Assembly (NCBI GenBank): GCA_958295845.1
Contig: OY282376.1
Coordinates: 2,431,022-2,495,021, forward strand
DNA from: Caldilineaceae bacterium
GTDB taxonomy: Bacteria; Chloroflexota; Anaerolineae; Caldilineales; Caldilineaceae
Reading direction: 5' to 3'
Length of the DNA stretch: 64,000 bases
In this document: one piece after another, positions 9,518 through 18,352 of the stretch
How positions within the stretch are numbered: position 1 is the stretch's first letter
Layout of the letters: each line of letters opens with the position of its first letter
Notes under the pieces: model-generated
What the model was told of the DNA's origin: nothing
The model's input: only the letters and a program-made list of their open reading frames with translations
Databases searched by the model: none
Program-made: the position numbers and the translations under genes

Positions 9518-10324
9518 CTACTCCACATCGTTACCCAAACTGGCATCCAAAGGAAGGTCGCTGTCATCAGCTTTTGCAGGACCGACACCCAGCCTCTTGG
9601 CGGCAAGCGAAAGGATCTGGTCGACGACCTCCAGTACCGATAGGCCATGCGTCTGGACCAGGAACGCGTCCTCCGCAGGCCGCAGCGGCGCATCGGCTCG
9701 CTCACTGTCGATCCGGTCCCGCAGCCGCATATCATCCAGGACCGCGGCTTGATCGGCCTCTTTCTTCCTTTCAGTTAGTTCCAGAAAACGGCGTCTCGCC
9801 CTCTCTTCCAAGGGCGCCTCCAAATATATCTTGACGGGGGCCTCAGGAAGGACGACTGTTCCGATATCCCTACCCACCATAACCACACCGGCCTTACCGG
9901 CAACGCCCGATCCGTGCTCAAGACCGATAAGACGCTGTTTCCGACTCAACGCCTTTCTGACCCGGCTGTTCGCAGCCACGACAGGGACAATGCTGTCGAC
10001 CTCAGGTGCACGGATGGACCAGGTTACATCCAGTTCACCAACCTGGATCGTCGCCTGACGCCCATCAGTCTCCCCGTCGCTGGGTGCATTGACGCCAATG
10101 GAAAGCTGCTCGGCGATACGCCCAACAGCCTCACGGTCCTCGCTTTCGATGCCCCTGTCTAGAATGGCCCAGGCGACTGCCCGATACATGACGCCGGTGT
10201 CAAAGAATAGAAAGTCCAGTCGTTGACCAACCAGGAAGCCGACCGTACTCTTCCCCGATGCTGCCGGACCATCAATCGCTATTGCATTCACAGCTATTGC
10301 ATTCACGGCTATTTCCTGTGCCAA
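9518..10324 (-). CDS. cmk: Cytidylate kinase
   Basis: 268 residues; phosphorylates CMP and dCMP with ATP. The P-loop GPAASGKST lies at about residues 19-27, followed by FFDTGVMYRAVAWA (nucleotide-monophosphate site), the GRDIGTVVLPEAPVKIYLEA segment and the LID/RDRIDSERADAPLRPAEDA region that binds both nucleotides. The length exceeds the usual ~225 because of a ~15-residue insertion around 85-100 and a C-terminal tail. The N-terminus carries an in-frame 15-bp duplication (AVNAI twice, at 10279-10308) just before the first beta strand. rluB lies 135 bp upstream on the same strand, an arrangement common in many bacteria, so co-transcription is likely. Confidence 0.95.
   Translation of the reverse strand: MAQEIAVNAIAVNAIAIDGPAASGKSTVGFLVGQRLDFLFFDTGVMYRAVAWAILDRGIESEDREAVGRIAEQLSIGVNAPSDGETDGRQATIQVGELDVTWSIRAPEVDSIVPVVAANSRVRKALSRKQRLIGLEHGSGVAGKAGVVMVGRDIGTVVLPEAPVKIYLEAPLEERARRRFLELTERKKEADQAAVLDDMRLRDRIDSERADAPLRPAEDAFLVQTHGLSVLEVVDQILSLAAKRLGVGPAKADDSDLPLDASLGNDVE
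10279..10308. repeat. 15-bp tandem duplication at the cmk 5' end
   Basis: Two copies of CTATTGCATTCACRG in direct tandem, in frame with cmk, plus the start of a third (CTATT). They lengthen the N-terminal lead by five residues without touching the P-loop. Confidence 0.85.
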
Positions 10325-10459
10325 AGGGGCAGTCCACCACTTGAGTTGAAGCGCAGTCCAGCCGGAGGAATGGGACGGAGAGAAAACTGCGTGAAGACAC
10401 GTCTATCGGACTTCGTTCAATCAGATTGCCGAGCTGCCGGGAGGCGAGAGTGACGCAGA

Positions 10460-11365
10460 CTAAGATCTTGAACGCCTGTTTCGCGGCGCAGAACCCCGCC
10501 TGGAGCGAGGTCGGTCGGCTCTCGTTTCGGCCCTGGCTCTCGACGAGCGCCTGTCTGCGCCTTTGACCACCATCTGCTTCAGCGCATAGACCTCGCCCGG
10601 AGTCAACTCCCTCGCCATTCCGGGCTCGAGACCCTCCAGGGTCAGTGGGCCTATCGACCAGCGTATCAGGCGTCTCAAACTAATTCCGACTGCGGAAGCC
10701 ATGTGTCGAATCTGTCGCTTCTTACCCTCCCGCAGGACAATCCGTAGCCAAACACCTTTATCTGGTGGCGAGCCTTTCCATCCATCCTCGGGCGCCGCGG
10801 CGAACCTCTGTGTGCCCTTGTCAAGCATCAGCCGTTCAGGCAGCCCGTCCGCGACTTCCACCTGGGCCGGCGCCGTTCGACCGCTCTCTAGTTCAACACC
10901 TTCACGCAATCGAACCAGCGCGTCGGCAGGTGGTCGTTGTGACACCAGCACATAATATGTCTTCGGATGCTCAAAGCGGGGGTGGGTCAGCTTGTTGGCC
11001 AGCTCCCCATCATCAGTCAACAGGACAAGGCCCTCGCTGTTCAGGTCCAACCGGCCAACCGGAAAAACGCGGCCCGCGCCCTGCGGCAACAGGCGGGCAA
11101 CCGTCCTGCGCCCGCGCGTGTCCCCGCCAATATCGCTAAGGATTCCCCGCGGCTTATAGACTCTGAAATAGACATTGCTTTCAGTAAACCGAACAGAACG
11201 CCCGTCTACCGAAACTTCAGCTGTGGCCGGGTCCACCTTCGTCCCCAGCGTAGTCACAACCTCACCGTCGACACGCACGCGTCCCGAGGTAATCAGCTTT
11301 TCACTTGCCCTGCGGCTCGCGACGCCCGCCGCAGCCAGCACTTTCTGCAGTCGCTCTTCTGTCAT
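10460..11365 (-). CDS. rluB: 23S rRNA pseudouridine synthase, RluB/RsuA family
   Basis: 301 residues from ATG 11365 (MTEERLQKVLAAAG); an in-frame ATG 33 bp upstream at 11398 is an alternative. An S4 RNA-binding domain (residues 1-60: RLQKVLAAAGVASRRASE) is followed by the catalytic domain with GRLDLNSEGLVLLTDDG, whose Asp is the nucleophile that isomerises uridine. The C-terminal KKRQIRHMASAVG and LRRLIRWSIGPLTLEGLEPG motifs are those of the RsuA/RluB/E/F group. The last ~35 residues are an Arg/Ser-rich basic tail, likely to help bind rRNA. The gene sits between the carboxypeptidase (67 bp) and cmk (135 bp), all on the same strand. Confidence 0.92.
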   Translation of the reverse strand: MTEERLQKVLAAAGVASRRASEKLITSGRVRVDGEVVTTLGTKVDPATAEVSVDGRSVRFTESNVYFRVYKPRGILSDIGGDTRGRRTVARLLPQGAGRVFPVGRLDLNSEGLVLLTDDGELANKLTHPRFEHPKTYYVLVSQRPPADALVRLREGVELESGRTAPAQVEVADGLPERLMLDKGTQRFAAAPEDGWKGSPPDKGVWLRIVLREGKKRQIRHMASAVGISLRRLIRWSIGPLTLEGLEPGMARELTPGEVYALKQMVVKGADRRSSRARAETRADRPRSRRGSAPRNRRSRS

Positions 11366-11431
11366 GTCCTGTCCGTAACCTTCACTCTGCTGTACCACGG
11401 CAATGCCGCGACCCGTGACGGTACAGCTCCC

Positions 11432-12670
11432 TCACTGAACAAAGATGCGCTGGGTCGCAATCAAAGTATCGCCCAGGCGCCATTCCAACTCGCCGGCCGG
11501 CATGCCAGTGGTCCACATTCCCGTAGCCGGTGGGTGAAGGCGCCGGAAGACCCGCAGGTCGCCGCGTTCCCAACCGGCCAGCAAAGTTTCGAAGAATGGG
11601 CCCGACTCAACCGACGCTGGATTGATGCTCAAACCGTCTGCACGCAGATACAACCAATTGCCTTCACCATCGAAAAGCCGGTCCAGAGCGGTTGGGCGTT
11701 CAGGCATGCGCAAAGGGACCCAGCTATAGTTGCCATCGACAGTTTGCAGGACCAGTCTCATGTCATGGTAACGGTCCACACTTCCCAACACCAGGGCAAA
11801 TAGCTGATGACCATTCTCTTCCACGCCCGCGATCAGCGATTGTCCGCTCCGCTGTGTCGTGCCGGTCTTGACCCCGTTAACGCCTGGGTAGGAACCCAGA
11901 AGCCGATTTGTCGACTGAAGTTCTCGGTCCCCTACCGTCGTCACAGGTGTCCCAACGATTTCACGGAATAGAGGATACGCCCAAAGCTGTTTGACCAAAG
12001 TCAACAGGTCCCGCGCGCTGCTGACCTGACCGTCGGCGTCGAATCCGTTGGGATTTTGGAACAGCGTGTCGTGCATCCCAAGATCGCCGGCCCGCAGATT
12101 CATCTGTTCCACGAACGCCGCCACCTGCCCGGAATGATGGCGCGCAAGAGCCATCGCCGCGTCATTGCCGCTCGGAATCAGTAGCCCCCACAGAAGCTCG
12201 TCAACCCGCAGCGCCTCCCCCTCTCTCAGCCTCATCGTGGCTTCGCCGATAAGGTCGGCCTGTTGAATCGTGACCCGTTCCGAGAGTCGGTCCTGCTCCA
12301 GGACCAGCAAAGCCGTCATCAGTTTCGCCAGGCTGGCTGGAGATACTGGCAGGTGAGCCGCTTTCGCCATCAACTCGCGCCCGCTCTCAAGATCGTACAC
12401 CAAGACCGACACCGCACTGATTTCGGGCGGTGCCGTGTGCGCCCGCTGAATCTGGCGCAGTTGGCCGACGGTGTATCGCTGCCGCGGCGCTACGTCTCGG
12501 TCGACAATCGTCGGCGGCCCGAATCCGCAAAGGAAGAGGGCAATTAGGCAATACAACGGAAACAAGAACGAGAAAAGATGAGCTGTGCGCACGCGACCGG
12601 GAAATGAATCTCGAGCCGCGCCCTTCCCAATGCCTTGTCTCCCGGTTCTGTCGAATGTCATTATGTGCAT
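11432..12670 (-). CDS. D-alanyl-D-alanine carboxypeptidase (peptidase S11, PBP5/DacA-like)
   Basis: 412 residues. A hydrophobic segment at about 31-50 (LFSFLFPLYCLIALFLCGFG) acts as signal anchor. The penicillin-binding triad is complete: SLAK (SxxK, acyl-serine) in SPASLAKLMTALLV, SGN in IPSGNDAAMAL, and KTG in NGVKTGTTQRSGQS. The enzyme trims the terminal D-Ala from peptidoglycan stem peptides outside the membrane and so limits cross-linking. ATG 12661 (MTFDR) is a possible later start. A C-terminal beta-rich part of ~90 residues resembles the PBP5 C-terminal domain by position only. It is upstream of rluB-cmk and reads with them. Confidence 0.92.
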   Translation of the reverse strand: MHIMTFDRTGRQGIGKGAARDSFPGRVRTAHLFSFLFPLYCLIALFLCGFGPPTIVDRDVAPRQRYTVGQLRQIQRAHTAPPEISAVSVLVYDLESGRELMAKAAHLPVSPASLAKLMTALLVLEQDRLSERVTIQQADLIGEATMRLREGEALRVDELLWGLLIPSGNDAAMALARHHSGQVAAFVEQMNLRAGDLGMHDTLFQNPNGFDADGQVSSARDLLTLVKQLWAYPLFREIVGTPVTTVGDRELQSTNRLLGSYPGVNGVKTGTTQRSGQSLIAGVEENGHQLFALVLGSVDRYHDMRLVLQTVDGNYSWVPLRMPERPTALDRLFDGEGNWLYLRADGLSINPASVESGPFFETLLAGWERGDLRVFRRLHPPATGMWTTGMPAGELEWRLGDTLIATQRIFVQ

Positions 12671-12897
12671 GCGAAAAATCGACCGGTAGCAGTGAGTGGT
12701 CTGTAGCGAACGCCCGGAGACTAAGTGGGACGGAGCCCCGCCTGGTCCAGGCTCTGCGAATGCATATCGGTCCGGACTAGCAGCCGTAGCACGAGTAGGC
12801 TGCTTTCCGCTGCAAAATCAACGAGTGGGGAAAATACCTGACTGGGTGGCTTCGGCCAAGCCCGTTGAAACGCCAGGGGTCTTACTCTATCTCTTTT

Positions 12898-13845
12898 CTA
12901 AGCAGGCGCTGCCTGTTCCCTCGCCCTGACACGCTTACTTGCCTTGGGGAGCAAGGAGCCTTCCTCCCAGGCAACGACGAGCGGAGTGGCTGTGAATATA
13001 GAACTGTAAGTACCGGACACGAGGCCGACTATCAATGTCGCCATAAAAATGCGCAATGTGCTTCCGCCAAAGATTAGGATGGCAGCCAGCACCAGCAGCG
13101 CCGTCACCTGTGTTGCGATCGAACGTTGCGCCGTCTCAATAATGCTGCGGTTCGCAACCATCGCCAGCGGCTCCCCGCGATGACGCCGTATGTTTTCGCG
13201 GATTCGGTCAAAGATAACGATCGTATCGTTGACGCTGAAGCCAATGACTGTCAGCGTAGCCGTCAGGAATAGCGCATCCAACTCCCAGCCAAGCACAAGA
13301 TTCATAATAGAAAGGAAGGAAACCGTTATCAGTACATCGTGCACCAGTGCCGCGATCGCCGCCACACCATACCGAAACGGGTGCGATATCTCTCGAAACG
13401 CCACGGCAATGTAGGCTAGGATCAGCAAAGAGGCCGCGATAACCGCGAGCAGCGCCGCCTGGCTTACCTCCGCGCCGATGGCAGGTCCGATGCTGCGATA
13501 TAGGCGCTCATCAAATTCTCCGAACCGCTCTACAATCGCCAGCTCGATAACCTCTTTCTGGGCCATGTCGATATTCTTGAACTTGACCTGAACCGTGCGG
13601 TCATCGTCGACGTGAAAGGCCTTTGTATCGGTGAACCCAGCTTCGACAAATACGTTGCCCAATGCTGTCGGCGCAACCGGCTCGGCAAAACGCATCTCCC
13701 ACTGCGTCCCGCCAGTGTAGTCGATACTGAGAGGCAGGAGAGTGCCGGCAGAGGAGACGTTCCAAATAATGAAAAGGATGCCCGGCAGAATTCCAATCAA
13801 GGAAACCAGGAACCACAGCTTTCTACGTTCAACCAAGCGATACAT
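12898..13845 (-). CDS. secF: Protein translocase subunit SecF
   Basis: 315 residues from ATG 13845 ([12 protein letters not shown]), which matches the family start better than the ATG at 13878. First membrane helix [17 protein letters not shown], then the SecF P1 domain beginning [13 protein letters not shown], and five more helices after residue ~130 ([32 protein letters not shown] is the SecD/SecF signature). With SecD it uses proton-motive force to pull preproteins out of SecYEG on the outer face. It follows secD by 139 bp on the same strand. yajC is not seen. Confidence 0.95.
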   Translation of the reverse strand: MYRLVERRKLWFLVSLIGILPGILFIIWNVSSAGTLLPLSIDYTGGTQWEMRFAEPVAPTALGNVFVEAGFTDTKAFHVDDDRTVQVKFKNIDMAQKEVIELAIVERFGEFDERLYRSIGPAIGAEVSQAALLAVIAASLLILAYIAVAFREISHPFRYGVAAIAALVHDVLITVSFLSIMNLVLGWELDALFLTATLTVIGFSVNDTIVIFDRIRENIRRHRGEPLAMVANRSIIETAQRSIATQVTALLVLAAILIFGGSTLRIFMATLIVGLVSGTYSSIFTATPLVVAWEEGSLLPKASKRVRAREQAAPA

Positions 13846-13984
13846 AAGATACTCTTTCGTGTTGCAAACGGCTATCACACAGTCAGAGTGCGCAGCGAAT
13901 GCGTGAACTCATCCCGGTTAACCTGCACGGCCAATTCCACCTCAGCCCATCTTGAATGGAAAGACCGGCCCAACCCCCCCGCCG

Positions 13985-15385
13985 TCAATAGCCCAGCAAA
14001 CCGCGGCTACCAAGAAGCCTTTCCCCCTGGGTCGAGAGAAAGCCGCGCATAAATGTGCGCGTAACAAAAACCGCTGTAAACATGGAGAGCAGCACACCGA
14101 CCGAAAGCGTGATCGCGAAACCCTTAACAACACTGGCGCCGAAATTATTGCCGAACCAGTAGAGTACAGCACATGAAATCAGCGTAGAGAGGTTCCCGTC
14201 ACGAATCGCCGGCCACGCGCGACTGAAGCCGGTTTCGACTGCCAGCCGCAAAGATCGGCCGTTGCGCAGCTCTTCCTTCATCCGTTCGAAGATCAGTATA
14301 TTGGCATCAACCGCCATGCCGATTGAAAGAATGAACCCAGCGATACCCGGCAGGGTAAGCGTCACCGGCATCAGCTTGTACATGGCAATATTCAAAGTCA
14401 CGTAGATCGCCAGTGCAATCGTCGCCAGAAACCCCGGCAAACGGTACAGAATAACCATGAATAGCAGGACCAGAATGCCGCCGACAATGCCTGCCTGTAA
14501 GCTGCGGTCAATCGAGTCCTGGCCCAGGCTGGCGCCGATAGTACGCACGTCTACAACCTCAAGAGGGATCGGCAGCGCGCCATAGCGCATCTGAATGGCC
14601 AGGCTTTCTGCCTCCTCCTGCGAAAAGTCGCCCGTGATCACACCGTTGTCGTTAATGGCAGCATTGATAACCGGCGTCGACAGAACCCGCCCGTCCAGAA
14701 TTATCGCCAGGACTTCACCAATGTTATCGCGCGTGTAATTGAAGAAGTCACCGCTGCTCTCGCTCTTCAGATCGAACTGGATCTGCCAGAACGTATACTC
14801 ATCCTGCGTGGCGACCACAGCCTGCAGGATGTCGCCCGTCATAATCGTCTCAAACGTTTCATCAGGGAACGGAATCGATTGGGGCGCGGCTTCCCCGGCG
14901 ACAATCGCTTCCTGCAAAGCCGTGACCGCGTTCGGGCGGTTAGTCGTATTGATAAAGTCATCAGGACGGACCGGTAGCCCGCCAAGATTGACGAACTCCA
15001 GCTGGCCTGTCGAGCGAATCGTCTCGATGGCCTGGTCTGGATTCTTGACGCCGGGCAGCTCGACGATCATGCGTCGCTCGCCCTGCAACTGAACGGTCGG
15101 CTCAGCCAGGCCCAGGCCGTTAACTCTCTGCTCAACGATGATCTTGGCCGAGTTGAGGGCATCCTCGGGAAGGGGCTGGTCCTCGCTGATCTCTGCCTCC
15201 AGCAAGACCTGCGTTCCCCCCTTCAGATCCAGCCCAAGCGTCAGTTCGCGGATATCGCGCTGGGTGTCAACCCCCGGAGCCAGACCTTCCTCCAGCCAGA
15301 GAGGGTGGTCAATCGGCAGCGCCACAAACAAAGAGACGGCGAACAAACACAAGATAAGAAAAACGTAGACAAGTTGATTGCGCAT
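13985..15385 (-). CDS. secD: Protein translocase subunit SecD
   Basis: 466 residues. First membrane helix (VYVFLILCLFAVSLFVALP), the LGLDLKGGTQVLLEAE motif, the external P1 head with NGLGLAEPTVQLQGERR and LPGVKNPDQA, then five helices from ~285 including GMAVDANILIFERMKEE, the conserved helix-4 signature. Shorter than E. coli SecD (615) because the head is compact, as in other Gram-positives and Chloroflexi. ATG 15385 is preceded by an A/T-rich region with no strong SD. Cotranscribed with secF. Divergent to the short RNA gene and P450. Confidence 0.95.
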   Translation of the reverse strand: MRNQLVYVFLILCLFAVSLFVALPIDHPLWLEEGLAPGVDTQRDIRELTLGLDLKGGTQVLLEAEISEDQPLPEDALNSAKIIVEQRVNGLGLAEPTVQLQGERRMIVELPGVKNPDQAIETIRSTGQLEFVNLGGLPVRPDDFINTTNRPNAVTALQEAIVAGEAAPQSIPFPDETFETIMTGDILQAVVATQDEYTFWQIQFDLKSESSGDFFNYTRDNIGEVLAIILDGRVLSTPVINAAINDNGVITGDFSQEEAESLAIQMRYGALPIPLEVVDVRTIGASLGQDSIDRSLQAGIVGGILVLLFMVILYRLPGFLATIALAIYVTLNIAMYKLMPVTLTLPGIAGFILSIGMAVDANILIFERMKEELRNGRSLRLAVETGFSRAWPAIRDGNLSTLISCAVLYWFGNNFGASVVKGFAITLSVGVLLSMFTAVFVTRTFMRGFLSTQGERLLGSRGLLGY

Positions 15386-15681
15386 AGGAAACCTTTACAA
15401 ATTGTACACTTCGCGATGCGATACCTGTTTCGTGGACCCTGTGTTGGAACTGCCGACCCTGTCCCGGCTATTTCTGTACAACGACAGCCAGTACTTCATC
15501 TCAACGGTCCGGCCTGCCACTGCCCTACAGGCGCCAATGGCGCAAACTGAATGCCGAACCTAACAGGCTGAAATAGGAACGCAATCGTATCCATTATAAG
15601 CTTTGAACTGGACGACTCCAAAACTCAAGCCTGTTTTCCTCTACTTCAGCAATCGGGCCGAACTTACCCCGTTTTCCCATT

Positions 15682-15710
15682 TTGACATAATTCTTAAACT
15701 GTGAAATACT
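15682..15710 (+). promoter_or_regulatory. Strong sigma70-type promoter for a short RNA/peptide gene
   Basis: Consensus -35 TTGACA at 15682-15687, exactly 17 bp spacer, -10 AATACT at 15705-15710 (4 of 6). Predicted transcription start is near 15717, leaving a leader of about 13 nt before the ribosome-binding site. Confidence 0.6.
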
Positions 15711-15745
15711 GTCGGCGTATCCTTAACACAAGGAGGTGATGCCCT

Positions 15746-15805
15746 ATGGATAATTGTAGTAGCAGTACTGGTCCGTTAGCATCACCACTGGAGATTATTC
15801 TCTAA
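15746..15805 (+). CDS. 19-residue peptide with very strong ribosome-binding site
   Basis: ATG at 15746 preceded by AAGGAGGTGAT (15730-15740), nearly the full complement of the 16S rRNA 3' end, six bases before the ATG. The product reads MDNCSSSTGPLASPLEIIL and stops at TAA 15803. The Cys-Ser-Ser-Ser-Thr run could sense charging of one of these tRNAs if this is a leader peptide. No membrane segment, signal or known family. It could equally be a non-functional frame riding on a regulatory RNA. It ends inside the stem described for the surrounding RNA, so ribosome position would affect folding. Confidence 0.4.
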   Translation: MDNCSSSTGPLASPLEIIL

Positions 15806-15829
15806 GAGATGCTTTCGGACCAGACGCCG

Positions 15830-15862
15830 CAAGACCCCGTCATTGGCGGGGTCTTGTTCTTT
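15830..15862 (+). terminator. Intrinsic terminator of the short RNA
   Basis: Ten-base-pair stem CAAGACCCCG / CGGGGTCTTG (15830-15839 with 15847-15856) with a 7-nt loop, followed by TTCTTT. Confidence 0.8.
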
Positions 15863-15940
15863 CCGGTAGGCGCTTTCCTTCGTTCCTCCAAACCGATGGT
15901 CAGATCTATGATTTGGCGGAAACACCGCAAGGTTTGACAC

Positions 15941-15969
15941 TTGACATACAGTTTCCTCAATGCTAACAT
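15941..15969 (+). promoter_or_regulatory. Promoter of the P450 gene
   Basis: TTGACA at 15941-15946, 17-bp spacer, TAACAT at 15964-15969 (4 of 6). A second TTGACA begins 8 bp upstream at 15933. The transcript would carry a leader of about 120 nt before the P450 start. Confidence 0.55.
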
Positions 15970-15974
15970 TGTTC

Positions 15975-15992
15975 TTGTGAAGTAATTCACAA
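15975..15992. promoter_or_regulatory. Palindromic operator at the P450 transcription start
   Basis: Perfect inverted repeat TTGTGAA-GTAA-TTCACAA, 7-bp arms with a 4-bp spacer, beginning 5 bp after the -10 box and so covering the predicted start site. A repressor bound here would block the promoter. The size suits a dimeric helix-turn-helix regulator. No regulator gene is adjacent. Confidence 0.5.
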
Positions 15993-16095
15993 AAAGTAAA
16001 GTGATTTCGACGATTCAGTCGATATGCCCTCTGGCTGTCTGATGTCTCAGATCGAGGCAGAGCGATGCGAGTAGAGGGCGACGAGGAGTAAACAT

Positions 16096-17481
16096 ATGAC
16101 CAGCGCAGTCGTCCCAAAGGAGCGGCGACAAGCCCCCCCCACGCCGCGGGCCAATCGCCTATTCGGCACAGCCAGGCGTCTCCAGCGCGACCCTCTCGTG
16201 TGCCTGCAAGATTTCGTTGCGGAAGTCGGCCCCGCAGTCAGATATCAGTTCTTCGCCCATATGTGGGCCTATCTCTTTGTAAACCCCGAACACTACCAAC
16301 ACATCCTGCAGGACAACTACAAAAATTTCACTAAGATGCCCAGCCCCATCTTTCAGTTGCTGCTGCCACTGGTTGGAAAGGGCCTTCTTAGCAATGACGG
16401 CGATTCCTGGCTGCGGCAAAGGCGGCTGGCCCAACCCGCTTTTCACCGTAAACAGATCCAGGATCTCGCTCAGATCATGACCGCGACCGCGCAGCGGAGA
16501 ATGAGCCGGTGGGATGAGTTGGCTCACGCCGGGAATGATGTCTCCTTTGATCGAGAGATGATGGAGTTGACACTGGAGATTGTCGGCAAGGCTCTCTTCA
16601 GCGTAGATCTGACCGGCCCCGCCCGCGAAGTTGGCAATATTTTCAACAGGCTGAATGACTTGTTCGCGAAGTTGATGGTTTCGCCTTTCGCGCTTTTTAC
16701 GATGCGGATCCCCTTCTGGCCCAGTACGCGCCAGGTTGGACTCGATGTTGGCGCTATCGATCAGTTGATCTATGGCATTATCAACGAGAGGCGCGAATCC
16801 GGGACCCCTGGAAACGATCTGATGGGTATGCTGCTCTCGGCTCGCGATCAGGACACCGGTGAGGGCATGGACGAGAAGCAACTGCGCGATGAGGTAACAA
16901 CCCTGCTCATCGCGGGACACGAGACAACTACGCTCCTGTTGACCTGGTTCTTCTATAGCCTGGCGAAATATCCCGAGATCGAGGCCCAGGTTCACGAAGA
17001 AGTAGACAGGACGCTGAGCGGACGTCTACCAACGGTCGAAGACATTCCCAATCTGGTCTATACGCGCCAGGTAATCGATGAAACCTTGCGCCTCTACCCG
17101 CCGGCCTATGGCTTGTCACGATTTTGCAACAGCGCCGACGTTATCGGTGGTTACGACGTTCAGGCAAACGCGCCAATCTCACTGTGCCCCTTCATAACCC
17201 ACAGGATGCCAGAGTTCTGGCGCCAACCTCTGAAGTTTGATCCCGAGCGTTTTAATCCGGCCGCAGACTCTGGTCGTCACCGTTTTGCCTACATTCCATT
17301 TGGCGCAGGGCCGCGCCAATGCATCGGCGAAGGCTTCGCTCTTACAGAGGGTGTCTTGGTTGCCGCGGCAATTGCTCAGCGCTTCCGCCTCCGCATTCCG
17401 GACAACCACGTCGCCCAACTGGACCCGCAGATAACCCTGCATCCGAAAGGCGGAATGCCAATGCGATTCGAGCATCGCTAA
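16096..17481 (+). CDS. Cytochrome P450
   Basis: 461 residues, soluble bacterial-type length but without a signal anchor. Motifs: I-helix oxygen-activating AGHETT (~283-288), ETLRLYPP for the K-helix ExxR, the PERF motif (FDPERFNP), and the haem-thiolate loop FGAGPRQCIG with the axial Cys at about residue 419. The sequence style (NFTKMPSPIFQLLLPLVGKG..., NDLMGMLLSARD) resembles the CYP102-domain/CYP110/CYP4-like clade, which often hydroxylates fatty acids or terpenes. Substrate is not readable. Start ATG 16096 has GAGGAG eight bases before it. It is a single-gene unit with its own promoter, operator and terminator. No redox partner is nearby. Confidence 0.95.
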   Translation: MTSAVVPKERRQAPPTPRANRLFGTARRLQRDPLVCLQDFVAEVGPAVRYQFFAHMWAYLFVNPEHYQHILQDNYKNFTKMPSPIFQLLLPLVGKGLLSNDGDSWLRQRRLAQPAFHRKQIQDLAQIMTATAQRRMSRWDELAHAGNDVSFDREMMELTLEIVGKALFSVDLTGPAREVGNIFNRLNDLFAKLMVSPFALFTMRIPFWPSTRQVGLDVGAIDQLIYGIINERRESGTPGNDLMGMLLSARDQDTGEGMDEKQLRDEVTTLLIAGHETTTLLLTWFFYSLAKYPEIEAQVHEEVDRTLSGRLPTVEDIPNLVYTRQVIDETLRLYPPAYGLSRFCNSADVIGGYDVQANAPISLCPFITHRMPEFWRQPLKFDPERFNPAADSGRHRFAYIPFGAGPRQCIGEGFALTEGVLVAAAIAQRFRLRIPDNHVAQLDPQITLHPKGGMPMRFEHR

Positions 17482-17530
17482 CCCCGCCGAGATACCGACC
17501 TGACCGAATCGCAACATTCTGCCAAAAATA

Positions 17531-17560
17531 ATGCCCCCGTCGCCAGAAGGGGGCATTTCC
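17531..17560 (+). terminator. Terminator of the P450 gene
   Basis: Eight-base-pair stem ATGCCCCC / GGGGGCAT (17531-17538 with 17549-17556) followed by TTCC, 50 bp after the P450 stop. T-tract is short. Confidence 0.55.
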
Positions 17561-17806
17561 GCGCCCAATGCAACTAAGCAGTCCCCGTTCGAATTCTAAC
17601 CTCTCCCACTCTCTCCCGCCAAACAATTTATCAACTAAATTTTATATAATTTCACTCCGATCACCCTCCATCCTCGTCGCCCTTCAGGCTATCGCAGTGC
17701 CTGGACCGCTGGCATCCGCCACTTCGGTTGCCTGCTGCAATCCAGCAGCAATCGCGCAGGCCAAATGATGTCTACACTCCCCCAGCGTGAGGACACTCGA
17801 ATCCGC

Positions 17807-18020
17807 GATATTTGCCCATCGCCCGCGCAATTTCTCTCCGCCGCTGCCAGCGAATCTGAAGCAGCAAAAATACCCATCGCCCGCGCAATTTCTCTCTGCC
17901 ATTGCGAGCGCATCGGAGGCAGTGAAATTACACATCGAGTGTGTAATTTCACCCTCCCATTTTGAGCTAACCTGGAGCAGTGAATTACACATCAGCTGTG
18001 TAAATTCTCACCCCACAGTG
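17807..18020. repeat. 58-bp tandem repeat array, later units palindromic
   Basis: Units at 17807-17864, 17865-17922, 17923-17980 and a partial one from 17981. Each full unit is exactly 58 bp and ends in a form of CTGRAGCAG. Units one and two share CCCATCGCCCGCGCAATTTCTC. In unit three the same place holds GAAATTACACA-TCGAG-TGTGTAATTTC (17924-17950), and in unit four GAATTACACA-TCAGC-TGTGTAAATTC (17982-18007), both strong hairpins. The rest of 17563-18352 shows no credible gene. Short frames crossing the array are artefacts of the repeats. Confidence 0.7.
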
Positions 18021-18352
18021 AAGGAACTTCATTGCGAAGGAACATCCGGCCCGTGAGAGTTCCGTAAGTGGGCTTCCCAGGCTTGCAGAATTCGCAGTCT
18101 GGTCTATTTCCTTGGACGTTTGCGAACCGGACCTTCATCCTGGCATGCACCCCAAACCGCCTTTTCGTTGTGGCTTATCTGTGGGAGTGCTATACTGGCC
18201 CATACGGCACAATCTGCCATCAGCGGAGAAGGCGCCGCGACCAGCCGGTACCCTTTCGAACAGACCAATTTCGTAAGCCGGTGCAGTGTCCGGACCGTTC
18301 CCCGCGTAGCCGAAGAGTGCGACCAGGAAAAACAATAAGGAGTCAGATTCCA

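Larger units (their letters stand above)
15717..15862 (+). ncRNA. Candidate structured leader/small RNA with mutually exclusive stems
   Basis: A ~145-nt unit bounded by a consensus promoter and an intrinsic terminator. Segment 15779-15786 (GCATCACC) is the exact complement of 15735-15742 (GGTGATGC), which overlaps the Shine-Dalgarno sequence. The same segment can instead pair with 15808-15812 in a longer stem: 15770-15775 with 15816-15821, and 15778-15783 with 15808-15813, separated by two U.U mismatches. A small hairpin GAGA-TTAT-TCTC (15791-15802) lies inside it. The two stems cannot form together, as in SD-masking switches. I do not recognise a known riboswitch or RNA family, and no open reading frame continues through the terminator. 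Confidence 0.45.

Noticed and set aside
17689-17992. Short frames on both strands through the 58-bp repeats
   Set aside because: Their sequence follows the tandem repeats and hairpins rather than any protein pattern.
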